From DASSOY01 sp035776675 (GTDB taxonomy: Bacteria > Bacillota > Bacilli > Bacillales > DASSOY01), in contig DASTWO010000037.1 of NCBI GenBank assembly GCA_035776675.1, positions 1 to 35,773 of the forward strand: a stretch of DNA of 35,773 bases, written 5' to 3'. The translations under genes were made by a program, and so were the position numbers. Below the pieces are notes generated by a model that searched no databases, had not been told where the DNA came from, and saw only the letters and a program-made list of their open reading frames with translations. Numbering within the stretch: position 1 is the first letter of the stretch; every line of letters starts with the position of its first letter. Positions 22,164 through 29,361 of this stretch are shown in pieces.

Positions 22164-23510
22164 ATGACAGACGTTAAACTTCACGACATCGGAGAAGGGA
22201 TGACAGAGGCGGAAATCCTTCGATTCTTCGTCAAAGTCGGTGATACGGTGAAGGTCGATCAACCATTGCTGGAAGTGCAGACTGATAAAATGACTGCGGA
22301 ATTGCCCTCTCCAAATGCGGGAACCGTCACTGAAATAAAGGCGGCGGAAGGGGACGTCATTGAGGTCGGTACAACTGTTGTTGTGCTGGACGGTGAAAAT
22401 GGCGAGAGTCCAAAGGCGGAGGAGCCATCACCGCAGGAAAAGCAAGAAAAACCCGGAAGGCACAAAAAATCGGCGAAAATGCGAATTCCGCGGACTGGCC
22501 GGGTTTTGGCCGCGCCGTTCACGAGGAAGATTGCCCGCGATCAAGATGTCGATATTGAGAAGATTGATGGAACGGGTGAAGATGGACGGGTAACGGAAGA
22601 AGACGTGAAGGCATACGCTGGCGGGGAATCTCAGGAGGAGAAGAAGGTCGAAGCCAAGAAAGCTGGAGGCGATCGTCCAATGGCGTCACCGGCTGCTCGC
22701 AGGCTGGCGCGGGCCAAGGGATTGGAATTGAGTGAAATTCGGTCAAACGATCCCCTTGGGCGGGTGAGAGCCGAGGATATCCGAGGACATCAAGAGCAAC
22801 AAGTGACTGAGCCCGTTGAGGAAATTCCGTTTCGTGGCAGAAGAAGGGCCATTGCGAAAAAAATGACCCAATCCATGTATACCATTCCGCATGTTTCCCA
22901 CTTTGACGAAGTGGATGTGACTGAATTATTTGCGGTTAAACAGTCATTGAAAACATCCAATCCGGAAAAGAATGTGTCAGCTGCGGCCTTCTTCATCAAG
23001 GCCCTTCAGAAGGCATTGCAAGAAGTACCGATCTTCAACGCAAAGCTGGATGAAGACAACGAGGTTATACGGTTGGAGAAAGAGTATAATATAGGGCTTG
23101 CCACTGACACCGAAGAAGGCTTGATTGTACCAGTCATTCATAATGTTGAGCGGTTGTCGCTTTTGGAAATCCACAATCAAATGAAAGAATTGATTCAAAA
23201 GGCGAAAGACAATCAACTAAAGGCAGCGGACATGTCTGGCGGAACCTTTACCATCAGCAATGTCGGGCCGATGGGCAGCACAGGTGCAACTCCGATTATT
23301 AATTATCCGGAAGTCGGGTTGATGGCGTTCCATAAAACAAAGAAAATGCCTGTCGTTCGTGGAGACGATGAAATCGTCATCCGGCAAATGATGAACGTAT
23401 CGATGACTTTCGATCATCGGGTGGCTGACGGAGCGAAAGCAGTCCAGTTCACGAATCGATTTATCGAATACATCGAAAGCCCAACCCTTTTGCTTGTAGA
23501 ACTCGTTTAA
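22164..23510 (+). CDS. 2-oxoacid dehydrogenase E2 acyltransferase with two apparent E3/E1-binding domains
   Basis: A 448-residue dihydrolipoyl acyltransferase core protein. Domains in order: a lipoyl domain (1-77) with Lys42 in TDKMTAE; a first peripheral subunit-binding domain (about 113-151; LAAPFTRKIARDQDVDI, GEDGRVTEEDVKAY); a linker; a second one (about 172-208; ASPAARRLARAKGLELS, DPLGRVRAEDI); then the catalytic domain (about 222-448) with FDHRVADG, the HxxxDG active site. One binding domain is usual in this family. It would transfer the acyl group (phenylacetyl, if the complex is an arylpyruvate dehydrogenase) to CoA. No E3 lipoamide dehydrogenase gene is in the window. ATG 22164 has GGGGAGGAGG upstream. 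Confidence 0.92.
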   Translation: MTDVKLHDIGEGMTEAEILRFFVKVGDTVKVDQPLLEVQTDKMTAELPSPNAGTVTEIKAAEGDVIEVGTTVVVLDGENGESPKAEEPSPQEKQEKPGRHKKSAKMRIPRTGRVLAAPFTRKIARDQDVDIEKIDGTGEDGRVTEEDVKAYAGGESQEEKKVEAKKAGGDRPMASPAARRLARAKGLELSEIRSNDPLGRVRAEDIRGHQEQQVTEPVEEIPFRGRRRAIAKKMTQSMYTIPHVSHFDEVDVTELFAVKQSLKTSNPEKNVSAAAFFIKALQKALQEVPIFNAKLDEDNEVIRLEKEYNIGLATDTEEGLIVPVIHNVERLSLLEIHNQMKELIQKAKDNQLKAADMSGGTFTISNVGPMGSTGATPIINYPEVGLMAFHKTKKMPVVRGDDEIVIRQMMNVSMTFDHRVADGAKAVQFTNRFIEYIESPTLLLVELV

Positions 23511-23516
23511 AACATA

Positions 23517-23549
23517 GGGGGCATGGGTGGTATGGGCGGCATGATGTAA
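23517..23549 (+). pseudogene. Relic matching the GroEL C-terminal tail
   Basis: Seven bases after the E2 stop, one frame reads Gly-Gly-Met-Gly-Gly-Met-Gly-Gly-Met-Met-stop, the signature Gly-Met tail of GroEL chaperonins. Nothing upstream in this frame resembles the rest of GroEL. It looks like the last few codons of a groEL gene left at a recombination junction. The alternatives are an 8-residue peptide from ATG 23523 or coincidence. Confidence 0.6.
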
Positions 23550-23562
23550 GAAACGGTCAAGA

Positions 23563-23591
23563 TTGATTTGGGGAGAAACCTATTTTAAAAT
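23563..23591 (+). promoter_or_regulatory. Candidate sigma-A promoter of the ketoacyl synthase gene
   Basis: TTGATT (23563-23568) and TAAAAT (23586-23591) have a 17-base spacer, 60 bases before the GTG start and downstream of the GroEL-tail relic. Confidence 0.6.
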
Positions 23592-23651
23592 GAAAGACAT
23601 CGTATCTGGATTTTTAAATATGAATAATAGAGAAAGAGGGAGAGTTGACCA

Positions 23652-24917
23652 GTGACAAGAACTGATCGTATTGTTGTGTCCGGGCTAGGGTCGGTTTCGC
23701 CGCATGGAGTAGGCGTTTCGACTTTTTGGGACAACTTGTTGGCCCGGAAATCCGGGGTTCGAGCAACTGAAGATGGCGTAATTTCGGATATTGCTCCAGT
23801 GGTGGCAAATGTACCGGATTTTAAAGGAACTGATTTTCTAACGAGAAAGATGGCCAAGGATACCGCTCGTTTCAGCCATATGGCGTTGGTCGCCGCTGCC
23901 GAGGCGGTACGTGATGCCGATTTGGCCGAAGGAGAAGGGGAGAATTGGTCTCCGGGTACAGATCCGGAAAGAACGGGAATTTTCATGGGGACGAGTTTCG
24001 GCTCGATCCGTGACATGGACGATGCTTCCACCGCGTTGGCGAAAGGGGAAACTTCGCGTGCCGAGCCGCGTCTCGTCTCAAAGTCTATCCCAAATGCCGC
24101 AGGAAGCACACTGGCCATCCGATATGGCGTTCAAGGACCAGTATTGACGTATACAACAGCCTGTGCTTCGTCCGCTAATTCACTTGGAGAGGCAGCGATG
24201 TGGCTGAAAAGCGGCCAAATCGATGTCGCCATAGCGGGAGGCAGTGATTGCTTATTTTCCTCCACGTTGCTTAATGGACTGAAGGCGTCCGGGGCTCTAG
24301 CGGTCCAGGGGCCGGATGATGTCTCCAAATGGTCACGGCCGTTTGACGCTGACCGGGCCGGAATGGTCATGGGAGAAGGTGCCGCGATTCTGGTCTTGGA
24401 ACCGTTGGAACGGGCAAAGGCCCGCGGAGCAAAGATTTATGCTGAGCTTGCCGGTTACGGAACGACGAATGACAGCTTTCATCAGATTGCGCCGCACCCT
24501 GAAGGGAAGGGCGCGATTGCGGCAATGAAACAGGCCATGCGATCAGCTGACATCGGACCGGAAGATATTGAATACGTCAATGCGCATGCGACATCAACAA
24601 AGGCCGGCGACAACGCGGAAATCAGAGCTTTGCATGAATTGTTCGGGGAGAAACTGAAGACTATTCCCGTCAGTTCTATTAAAGGCTCGATCGGACACTC
24701 TCTGGGGGCCGCTGGCGCGATTGAAAGTCTCGCCTGTGTCAAAGCTGTTGAAACCGGATGGTTACCTCCGAATTTGCATTGTGACAATCCCGAAGAGGGG
24801 ACACCGTCCAATCTGTTGCACGAATCGCGAAATCAACAGGCCCGCTACGCTCTTAGCAATTCGTTCGGATTTGGCGGACAAAACGGCGTTGTGGTGTGGA
24901 AATCTTATAAGGAATAA
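23652..24917 (+). CDS. Beta-ketoacyl synthase II-like (FabF/KAS II) protein
   Basis: A 421-residue condensing enzyme with the full Cys-His-His triad of FabF: Cys171 (TTACASSAN), His312 (NAHATST) and His349 (IGHSLGAAG), plus Lys344. The C-terminal SNSFGFGGQNGVVVW is the KAS signature. GTG 23652 follows AGAGGGAGAG. It is not accompanied by acpP, fabH, fabD or fabG, so it is unlikely to be the housekeeping fabF. It contains an acidic insert (LAEGEGENWSPGTDPERT) before the IFMGTSFGS segment. Possible roles are elongation of an unusual starter, a polyketide-like condensation, or a retro-Claisen type reaction on CoA esters made by its neighbours; none can be chosen from the sequence. It ends at a strong terminator shared with the convergent cluster. 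Confidence 0.88.
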   Translation: MTRTDRIVVSGLGSVSPHGVGVSTFWDNLLARKSGVRATEDGVISDIAPVVANVPDFKGTDFLTRKMAKDTARFSHMALVAAAEAVRDADLAEGEGENWSPGTDPERTGIFMGTSFGSIRDMDDASTALAKGETSRAEPRLVSKSIPNAAGSTLAIRYGVQGPVLTYTTACASSANSLGEAAMWLKSGQIDVAIAGGSDCLFSSTLLNGLKASGALAVQGPDDVSKWSRPFDADRAGMVMGEGAAILVLEPLERAKARGAKIYAELAGYGTTNDSFHQIAPHPEGKGAIAAMKQAMRSADIGPEDIEYVNAHATSTKAGDNAEIRALHELFGEKLKTIPVSSIKGSIGHSLGAAGAIESLACVKAVETGWLPPNLHCDNPEEGTPSNLLHESRNQQARYALSNSFGFGGQNGVVVWKSYKE

Positions 24918-24919
24918 CG

Positions 24920-24955
24920 AAAACCTTGAGAAGTTCGATGACTTCTCAAGGTTTT
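24920..24955. terminator. Bidirectional rho-independent terminator
   Basis: A perfect 15-bp stem (24920-24934 with 24941-24955) around a TCGATG loop, flanked by A and T runs on both sides. It closes the ketoacyl synthase gene and the convergent minus-strand cluster. Confidence 0.95.
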
Positions 24956-24963
24956 CTGTTTCA

Positions 24964-25716
24964 TCAATCCGACATTGTGAGTCCGCCGGAAACCGAAAGG
25001 ACCTGTCCTGTGACGTGGGAGGCGCCATCTCCACCGAAAAAGACAATGGCTTCGGCCACTTCTTTCGGTTCGGCGATTTGCCGGAGCGGAATCTTTCGAA
25101 TCATTTTGTCTATTAATTTCTTTGCTTGCTCGTCCTCGCTGTTAGATTCCAGGATTCCCGTCCGTGTTGGTCCTGGAGAAACGCAGTTTACACGAACACC
25201 GTAGCGGGCGACTTCTTGCGCCATGGATTTCGAGAAGGCGACTACGCCTCCCTTAGAAGCGGCGTAAACGGCCTCACCCGACATGCCGACACGTCCGGCA
25301 TCGGATACAACATTGACGATGGACCCTTTCTCCGAGGCGATCATGTCATCCAGGAATTCGCGCATCGTATAAATAACGCCCCATAAGTTGGTAGCTACGA
25401 CACGTTCCCAATATGATCGATCTTCCGTCAAAAAACGGGTCGTCAACGTATAACCGGCATTGTTAACGAGTACATCGATTGATCCAAATTCCTCGCGAAG
25501 TTGTTTGGCTGCTGTTTGCACAGACTCAATATCTCCAACATCAACCGCTTGCCCGAATACCGGTTGGGAAAATTGTTCTTTCGCTGCTTGGATGCTTTCT
25601 TCATGCAAGGCCCAGACCGCTACATCAGCACCGCGGTCCAGAAATAACTGAGCGGTTTCAAATCCTATACCGCGGGCGCCTCCTGTTACGAGAACTTTTT
25701 TATTTTCCAATGACAT
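24964..25716 (-). CDS. SDR oxidoreductase resembling BadH (2-hydroxycyclohexanecarboxyl-CoA dehydrogenase)
   Basis: A 250-residue classical short-chain dehydrogenase with TGGARGIG (11-18), NNAG (85-88) and the Ser138-Tyr151-Lys155 catalytic set. It resembles BadH of Rhodopseudomonas palustris in distinctive stretches: NVVSDAGRVGMSGEAVYAAS, AFSK, SPGPTRTGIL and the C-terminal HVTGQVLSVSGGLTMSD. BadH oxidises a ring hydroxyl beta to a carboxyl-CoA, making the ring ready for hydrolytic cleavage. A FabG-like 3-oxoacyl reductase is the alternative. The ATG overlaps the stop of the IpdB-like gene by one base, so the two are coupled. The ring-hydroxyacyl-CoA role is an inference from similarity and from the IpdAB neighbours. 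Confidence 0.85.
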   Translation of the reverse strand: MSLENKKVLVTGGARGIGFETAQLFLDRGADVAVWALHEESIQAAKEQFSQPVFGQAVDVGDIESVQTAAKQLREEFGSIDVLVNNAGYTLTTRFLTEDRSYWERVVATNLWGVIYTMREFLDDMIASEKGSIVNVVSDAGRVGMSGEAVYAASKGGVVAFSKSMAQEVARYGVRVNCVSPGPTRTGILESNSEDEQAKKLIDKMIRKIPLRQIAEPKEVAEAIVFFGGDGASHVTGQVLSVSGGLTMSD

Positions 25717-26573
25717 TACTGTTTCCCCATTCTTGGCCAGGCGACATGCAAGGCCTGACGCTCACGTTCATAAATGTCCACAAACCGTTCGGCAGCTTCC
25801 GGTCCGGACAAGAGCTCAAGCTTTCTGACCTCCAACGGGTCTGCGCTACGGATGATTTCAATATCTTCCGGTTCCGGTCCCGGGGTTTCTTCCACGAGGT
25901 CAGGGACGTTCAATTCAAAGCCGGTCTTCTCTTGAACCTCTTCAACAGTGACTCCGGGATGCAAAGAACGAATTGCCATTGTTCCTTCTGGCCCACTGAA
26001 ATCGAAAACACCGAGATCTGTGACAACAGCCGATGGAGCGCCGTGTCGCCCGAGGGATTCGTCTCGTTCCGGACCATTTCCTCCACCACTGCGGAAGTGA
26101 ACCTGATCGACTACAGATCGCTTATCATGCTTTAATACGTAATAAAGAATTTGCGACAAATGGCTTGTATCCTCAGGGATTCCCCGTGAGCCGACCATTG
26201 CGACTTTTGGATGCTGCCAATCTCCGATCACACTGATGTTGGTATTGCCATGGCGGTCAATTTGTGCCGGGTTGATCCAGATTCGGAAGTGGTCAGTGAA
26301 GATCGCGTCGAAAATTTCCTCCATTGACAGTGGGACACCATGTTGGGCATCCGTCAAGAACTGGCCGAGAGTCAAAGTCGGCATTGGACTGACGTCCATC
26401 CCCGATTCAGGTGTGGACAAAACGGCAAGGTCCGGGGCGTACCGGGATTTGGAGAGATGGGCTGACAGGGAACCGAAAGCCGTAACGGAACTGACGAGCA
26501 CTTCTCCCTGTAATTCTCGCGCCATGGTCGTGATAATGAATTCATCAAGTGAATACTTGGAATCTAACGGCAT
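25716..26573 (-). CDS. CoA-transferase family I beta-type subunit, IpdB-like
   Basis: A 285-residue protein of the glutaconate/acetate CoA-transferase beta fold, of the branch that contains IpdB. In actinobacteria IpdA and IpdB form a complex that opens the last steroid-derived ring by hydrolysis rather than transferring CoA. The SENG-like active-site loop of true transferases reads TPESG here (residues 54-58), consistent with a diverged site. Other stretches are GRHGAPSAVVTDLGVFDF and IRSLHPGVTVEEVQEKTGFEL, general to the family. ATG 26573 is 7 bases after AAAGGAG; a longer reading reaching 26654 has no ribosome binding site. A 119-base gap separates it from the IpdA-like gene. Confidence 0.85.
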   Translation of the reverse strand: MPLDSKYSLDEFIITTMARELQGEVLVSSVTAFGSLSAHLSKSRYAPDLAVLSTPESGMDVSPMPTLTLGQFLTDAQHGVPLSMEEIFDAIFTDHFRIWINPAQIDRHGNTNISVIGDWQHPKVAMVGSRGIPEDTSHLSQILYYVLKHDKRSVVDQVHFRSGGGNGPERDESLGRHGAPSAVVTDLGVFDFSGPEGTMAIRSLHPGVTVEEVQEKTGFELNVPDLVEETPGPEPEDIEIIRSADPLEVRKLELLSGPEAAERFVDIYERERQALHVAWPRMGKQ

Positions 26574-26692
26574 AACCATTCTCCTTTCATAGTAGGGATT
26601 ATAAATCGTTCGCAGGCTGGATGTATGAGATGAACAAACACCAGCCTCTATCATCAGGTCCTAAATTCGTGTATAAAAAATTAATTCCACCT

Positions 26693-27556
26693 TTACACTT
26701 TCAGACGCGATACAAGGGCTTCTACGCCTCCCTGTTGATTCAGGTATCGGCTGTTGTCGCCTGTAACGTATTGATCCTGATAAGCGCGCCAATCTTCCTC
26801 TTTGTTGCAGACCTTTAGGTAATCTTGCAAATGGCGCAAGTCCGCGCGATAATCAGGAGCACAACCGGTCGGGTGCGCCCCCCATGGAATCTCAATAACG
26901 CCGTGTGTATGCACTCGAAGAATCTGAACATCGCGTCCGTAACGCTGTAATTCTTCTTCAGAAATAACCCTTTCACATGACATGTAAGTTTTCTTCGCGG
27001 CTTTCGCACAAAGGGCGTCGACGTGTCCGTCACCGAGGATAACACCGTTGCCCTGCATATCGGCATAATTGACATGGATAAATGCGACATCAGGTTTCAG
27101 GGCTGGAATGGCTACAAGATCCTCACCGTCAAACGGATCCTGGAATTTCTTGAAAGATTTGTTTACTTCCAATACGTCAGTGGCCAGCCCGGTATGTGTC
27201 GGTAGGAAAGGAACCCTTTTGACTGCGGCGTCCAATCCGGCCATTACGGTGTATTCCGTCCATTCCTGGAATTCACAGTCGCCTTTTTGGCGAGCGCGCC
27301 GGAAATGAGGGGCCAGTCCGAGCACTTCGAAACCGACAAATGCATAAATGACTTCTGAGACGGAACCCGTTCCGATCAATAGATCGACATCCGGGCCTCC
27401 GACATCAACAATTACCCGTAAATCCTTCACAGAACTGCTCGCGATTGCGCGAATTAAGGACATTGGCTTACGAGAAAGTGAGGAACCGCCGATGGCGATT
27501 GTAGCACCATCCGGGATTTCATCGACTACACTTTGTAAAGACATCCGCTTATCCAT
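26693..27556 (-). CDS. CoA-transferase family I alpha-type subunit, IpdA-like
   Basis: A 287-residue partner of the IpdB-like protein. Stretches shared with mycobacterial IpdA from memory include IAIGGSSLSRKPMSLIRAI (residues 20-38), VGGPDVDLL, RVPFLPTHTGLATDV and IEIPWGAHPTGCAPDY. Glu101 in EWTEYTVMAGLDAA seems to align with the IpdA glutamate proposed to act as catalytic base, judged by an unaided alignment. It should work in the cytoplasm on a cyclic acyl-CoA, opening the ring by addition of water. Steroid degradation itself is improbable here because no kst or hsa-type genes are present. ATG 27556 follows AGGAAGGGTG; an earlier ATG at 27574 lies ahead of this site. Confidence 0.86.
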   Translation of the reverse strand: MDKRMSLQSVVDEIPDGATIAIGGSSLSRKPMSLIRAIASSSVKDLRVIVDVGGPDVDLLIGTGSVSEVIYAFVGFEVLGLAPHFRRARQKGDCEFQEWTEYTVMAGLDAAVKRVPFLPTHTGLATDVLEVNKSFKKFQDPFDGEDLVAIPALKPDVAFIHVNYADMQGNGVILGDGHVDALCAKAAKKTYMSCERVISEEELQRYGRDVQILRVHTHGVIEIPWGAHPTGCAPDYRADLRHLQDYLKVCNKEEDWRAYQDQYVTGDNSRYLNQQGGVEALVSRLKV

Positions 27557-27600
27557 AGTTTCACCCTTCCTCATTTGTTCGTTATTGTTTGTTCAGGAAA

Positions 27601-27632
27601 GGCATTCACTAGCTTTATAGCTTGTGAATGCC
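27601..27632 (-). repeat. Near-perfect 32-bp inverted repeat within the IpdAB operon
   Basis: GGCATTCAC/GTGAATGCC arms enclose a second AGCT/AGCT pair around a TTAT loop, with one mismatch. It lies between the FabL-like SDR stop and the IpdA-like start. No T run follows, so processing, mRNA stabilisation or an operator is more likely than termination. Confidence 0.6.
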
Positions 27633-27642
27633 GAAATCCATG

Positions 27643-28431
27643 TTATTTCATTACTTCAAATGGCCCGGATGTATGGGTTAGGCCTCCGTCGACTCGGATT
27701 ACCTCCCCTGTAATAAACCGGGACAAATCACTGGCAAGAAAGACAGCGACATCAGCAACATCTTCCGGAGTTGCCAGTCGTCCGAGCGGAGTTTGCCGAC
27801 TAACCGTTTCTTCAAATGCTGCGTATTGTTCTTCCCCCATATAGAAACGGGCTGAATCAGTGGCTACGACCCCGGGTGCGATCGCGTTGCATGTGACGTT
27901 TTGTGTGCCGAGTTCGTAGGAAAGATAGCGCGTAAGCGTTTCAACTGCGCCCTTTGCCGAACCGATTGACGCATAGTTAGGCAAAGTGAAATCTGTTCCA
28001 TGTCCGGAAACCGTGATAATCCGGCCAGAACGGTCTTTCATAAGCGGCACCGCGCGCTGGGCGGAGCGAATGAGGCTGTTGACCAGCAAATGGTGGGTGC
28101 GGTCAACATGGTGCGGCTTCATTTCCATTAAAGGCTTAAACGCCGTCGCCGCGGCGTTCGCCATGAACACGTCAAGCGAACCCCATTCTTTTTTGACGGT
28201 GTCGAACATACCGTCAACTTCTTCAAGGTCCTCAAGGTTACACTGAAGGACAAGGGCTTCGCGGCCCAGTTCACGAATTTCTTCAGCCGTTTTTTCCGCC
28301 ATTTCCGACTGCCGGTTGTAATGGACAGCTACATCAGCGCCCGCTTTTGCCGCGGCCAATGCCGTGGCTTTTCCAATTCCCCGGGAACTTCCCGTGATCA
28401 AAACTTTTTTCCCTTCAAGCAATTCACTCAT
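27643..28431 (-). CDS. FabL-like SDR with Y(x)6K active site, candidate enoyl-CoA reductase
   Basis: A 262-residue short-chain dehydrogenase with TGSSRGIG (13-20) for NAD(P). The classical YxxxK is replaced by Tyr153-(x)6-Lys160 (NYASIGSAK), the arrangement found in enoyl reductases FabI and FabL. FabL-like stretches are AATAFKPLME and LTRYLSYELG. It may therefore reduce a ring or chain C=C double bond of a CoA thioester. It begins 4 bases after the stop of the upstream SDR, with a weak AAAGGG site inside that gene. Whether it is a reductase of enoyl-CoA rather than a divergent dehydrogenase is inferred from the motif only. Confidence 0.8.
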   Translation of the reverse strand: MSELLEGKKVLITGSSRGIGKATALAAAKAGADVAVHYNRQSEMAEKTAEEIRELGREALVLQCNLEDLEEVDGMFDTVKKEWGSLDVFMANAAATAFKPLMEMKPHHVDRTHHLLVNSLIRSAQRAVPLMKDRSGRIITVSGHGTDFTLPNYASIGSAKGAVETLTRYLSYELGTQNVTCNAIAPGVVATDSARFYMGEEQYAAFEETVSRQTPLGRLATPEDVADVAVFLASDLSRFITGEVIRVDGGLTHTSGPFEVMK

Positions 28432-28435
28432 GACG

Positions 28436-29227
28436 TTAAACCAAACCCTTTCCTAACCACTCGCCGCCGTCGACGACGAACACTTCACCGTTCACAAAGT
28501 CCGCGTAAGGCGATAGAAGATAACTGGAAGCATTGGCGATATCACTAACTTCGCCAAAACGGTTGACCGGAATTTTTCCTTTCAGGCGTTTCTCCATTTC
28601 CGGATCATTTTCCCAAATGGGTCGAACGGCTTCTGTGTTGGTCATACCCGGTGAAATCGCGTTAACACGAATACCATGGTGCGCCCATTCAACACCGAGC
28701 GTACGGGTCATGGCGACAACCCCAGCCTTCGCCGCTACAGAGTGAACCGTTTTCGGACCTCCTGTCCAGGCATAGCTTGCAACGATCGACAGGATTCGTC
28801 CGCCGTTGCCTGCTTCGATCATCTTAATGCCCGCTGCGCGCGAACAATAAAATGAACCGTTTAACACGGTGCCGACAATCGAATTCCAACCGTTGACCGA
28901 AAGTTTCTCGCTGTCAGCCATAAAGAGACCGGCCGCGGCATTGACAAGAATATCAAGACGCCCGGTTTTTTCAACGGCTTGATCCATAAGTTTGTCCACT
29001 TGTTCAGGATCACGGATATCTGTCGGTACACCGAAAGCGTCTCCGCCATCTGAGTTGATTTTGTCAGCTGCCTTGTCCAGCTTTTCCTGCTTGCGGCCTC
29101 CAAGAACAACTTTTGCGCCCAATCGTGACAATTCCTGAGCGATTCCGAATCCGATTCCGGATCCGCCGCCGGTAATAACGGCGGTTTGGCCATCCAAAGT
29201 TCCTTCAGGTAACATTGTTTTGCTCAT
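28436..29227 (-). CDS. SDR resembling 2,4-dienoyl-CoA reductase
   Basis: A 263-residue short-chain dehydrogenase with TGGGSGIG (19-26). The catalytic tyrosine of classical SDRs is missing: the YxxxK position reads Ser163-x-x-x-Lys167 (HSVAAK), as in DECR-type 2,4-dienoyl-CoA reductases. Other DECR-like stretches are NAAAGLFMADSEKLSVNGWN, TRTLGVEWAHHGIRVNAISPG and VDGGEWLGKG. It would reduce conjugated dienoyl-CoA using NADPH. AAGGGAG lies 10 bases before the ATG. Together with the FabL-like SDR it gives the operon two candidate double-bond reductases, uncommon in a purely oxidative cluster. Confidence 0.84.
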   Translation of the reverse strand: MSKTMLPEGTLDGQTAVITGGGSGIGFGIAQELSRLGAKVVLGGRKQEKLDKAADKINSDGGDAFGVPTDIRDPEQVDKLMDQAVEKTGRLDILVNAAAGLFMADSEKLSVNGWNSIVGTVLNGSFYCSRAAGIKMIEAGNGGRILSIVASYAWTGGPKTVHSVAAKAGVVAMTRTLGVEWAHHGIRVNAISPGMTNTEAVRPIWENDPEMEKRLKGKIPVNRFGEVSDIANASSYLLSPYADFVNGEVFVVDGGEWLGKGLV

Positions 29228-29288
29228 GATACAGGGCTCCCTTCAAGATAGATATGATTAAGCTTGTCCTGTTATGCTTTTGTTCTTC

Positions 29289-29338
29289 AAAAAGATTCGG
29301 AACCCGATTCGATTTCCAACGGCCGGATTCCGAAATCT
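29289..29338 (-). terminator. Attenuator-like hairpin after the minus-strand enoyl-CoA hydratase gene
   Basis: Read on the minus strand, AGATTTCGGAATCC and GGGTTCCGAATCT form an imperfect stem followed by TTTTT. It lies between the hydratase stop and the dienoyl reductase start, so it may lower transcription of the downstream five genes. Confidence 0.5.
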
Positions 29339-29361
29339 TGTGTTCATGTGCTTTCAGTTTC

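Noticed and set aside
18860..23510. Classical bkd operon with leucine dehydrogenase
   Set aside because: The dehydrogenase carries PheDH-specific residues (Gly111, Leu294) and the PheDH-type C-terminus. The ptb, buk, bkdR and lpdV genes are absent, and the E1 subunits look PDH-like. A branched-chain role cannot be excluded without assays.
23523..23549. Independent 8-residue peptide gene (MGGMGGMM) with AGGGGG ahead of it
   Set aside because: Possible, but the exact match to the GroEL tail, including the stop, makes a relic more likely.
25479..26135. 218-codon plus-strand open frame
   Set aside because: It is antisense to the BadH-like and IpdB-like genes, with no recognisable domain; a shadow frame.
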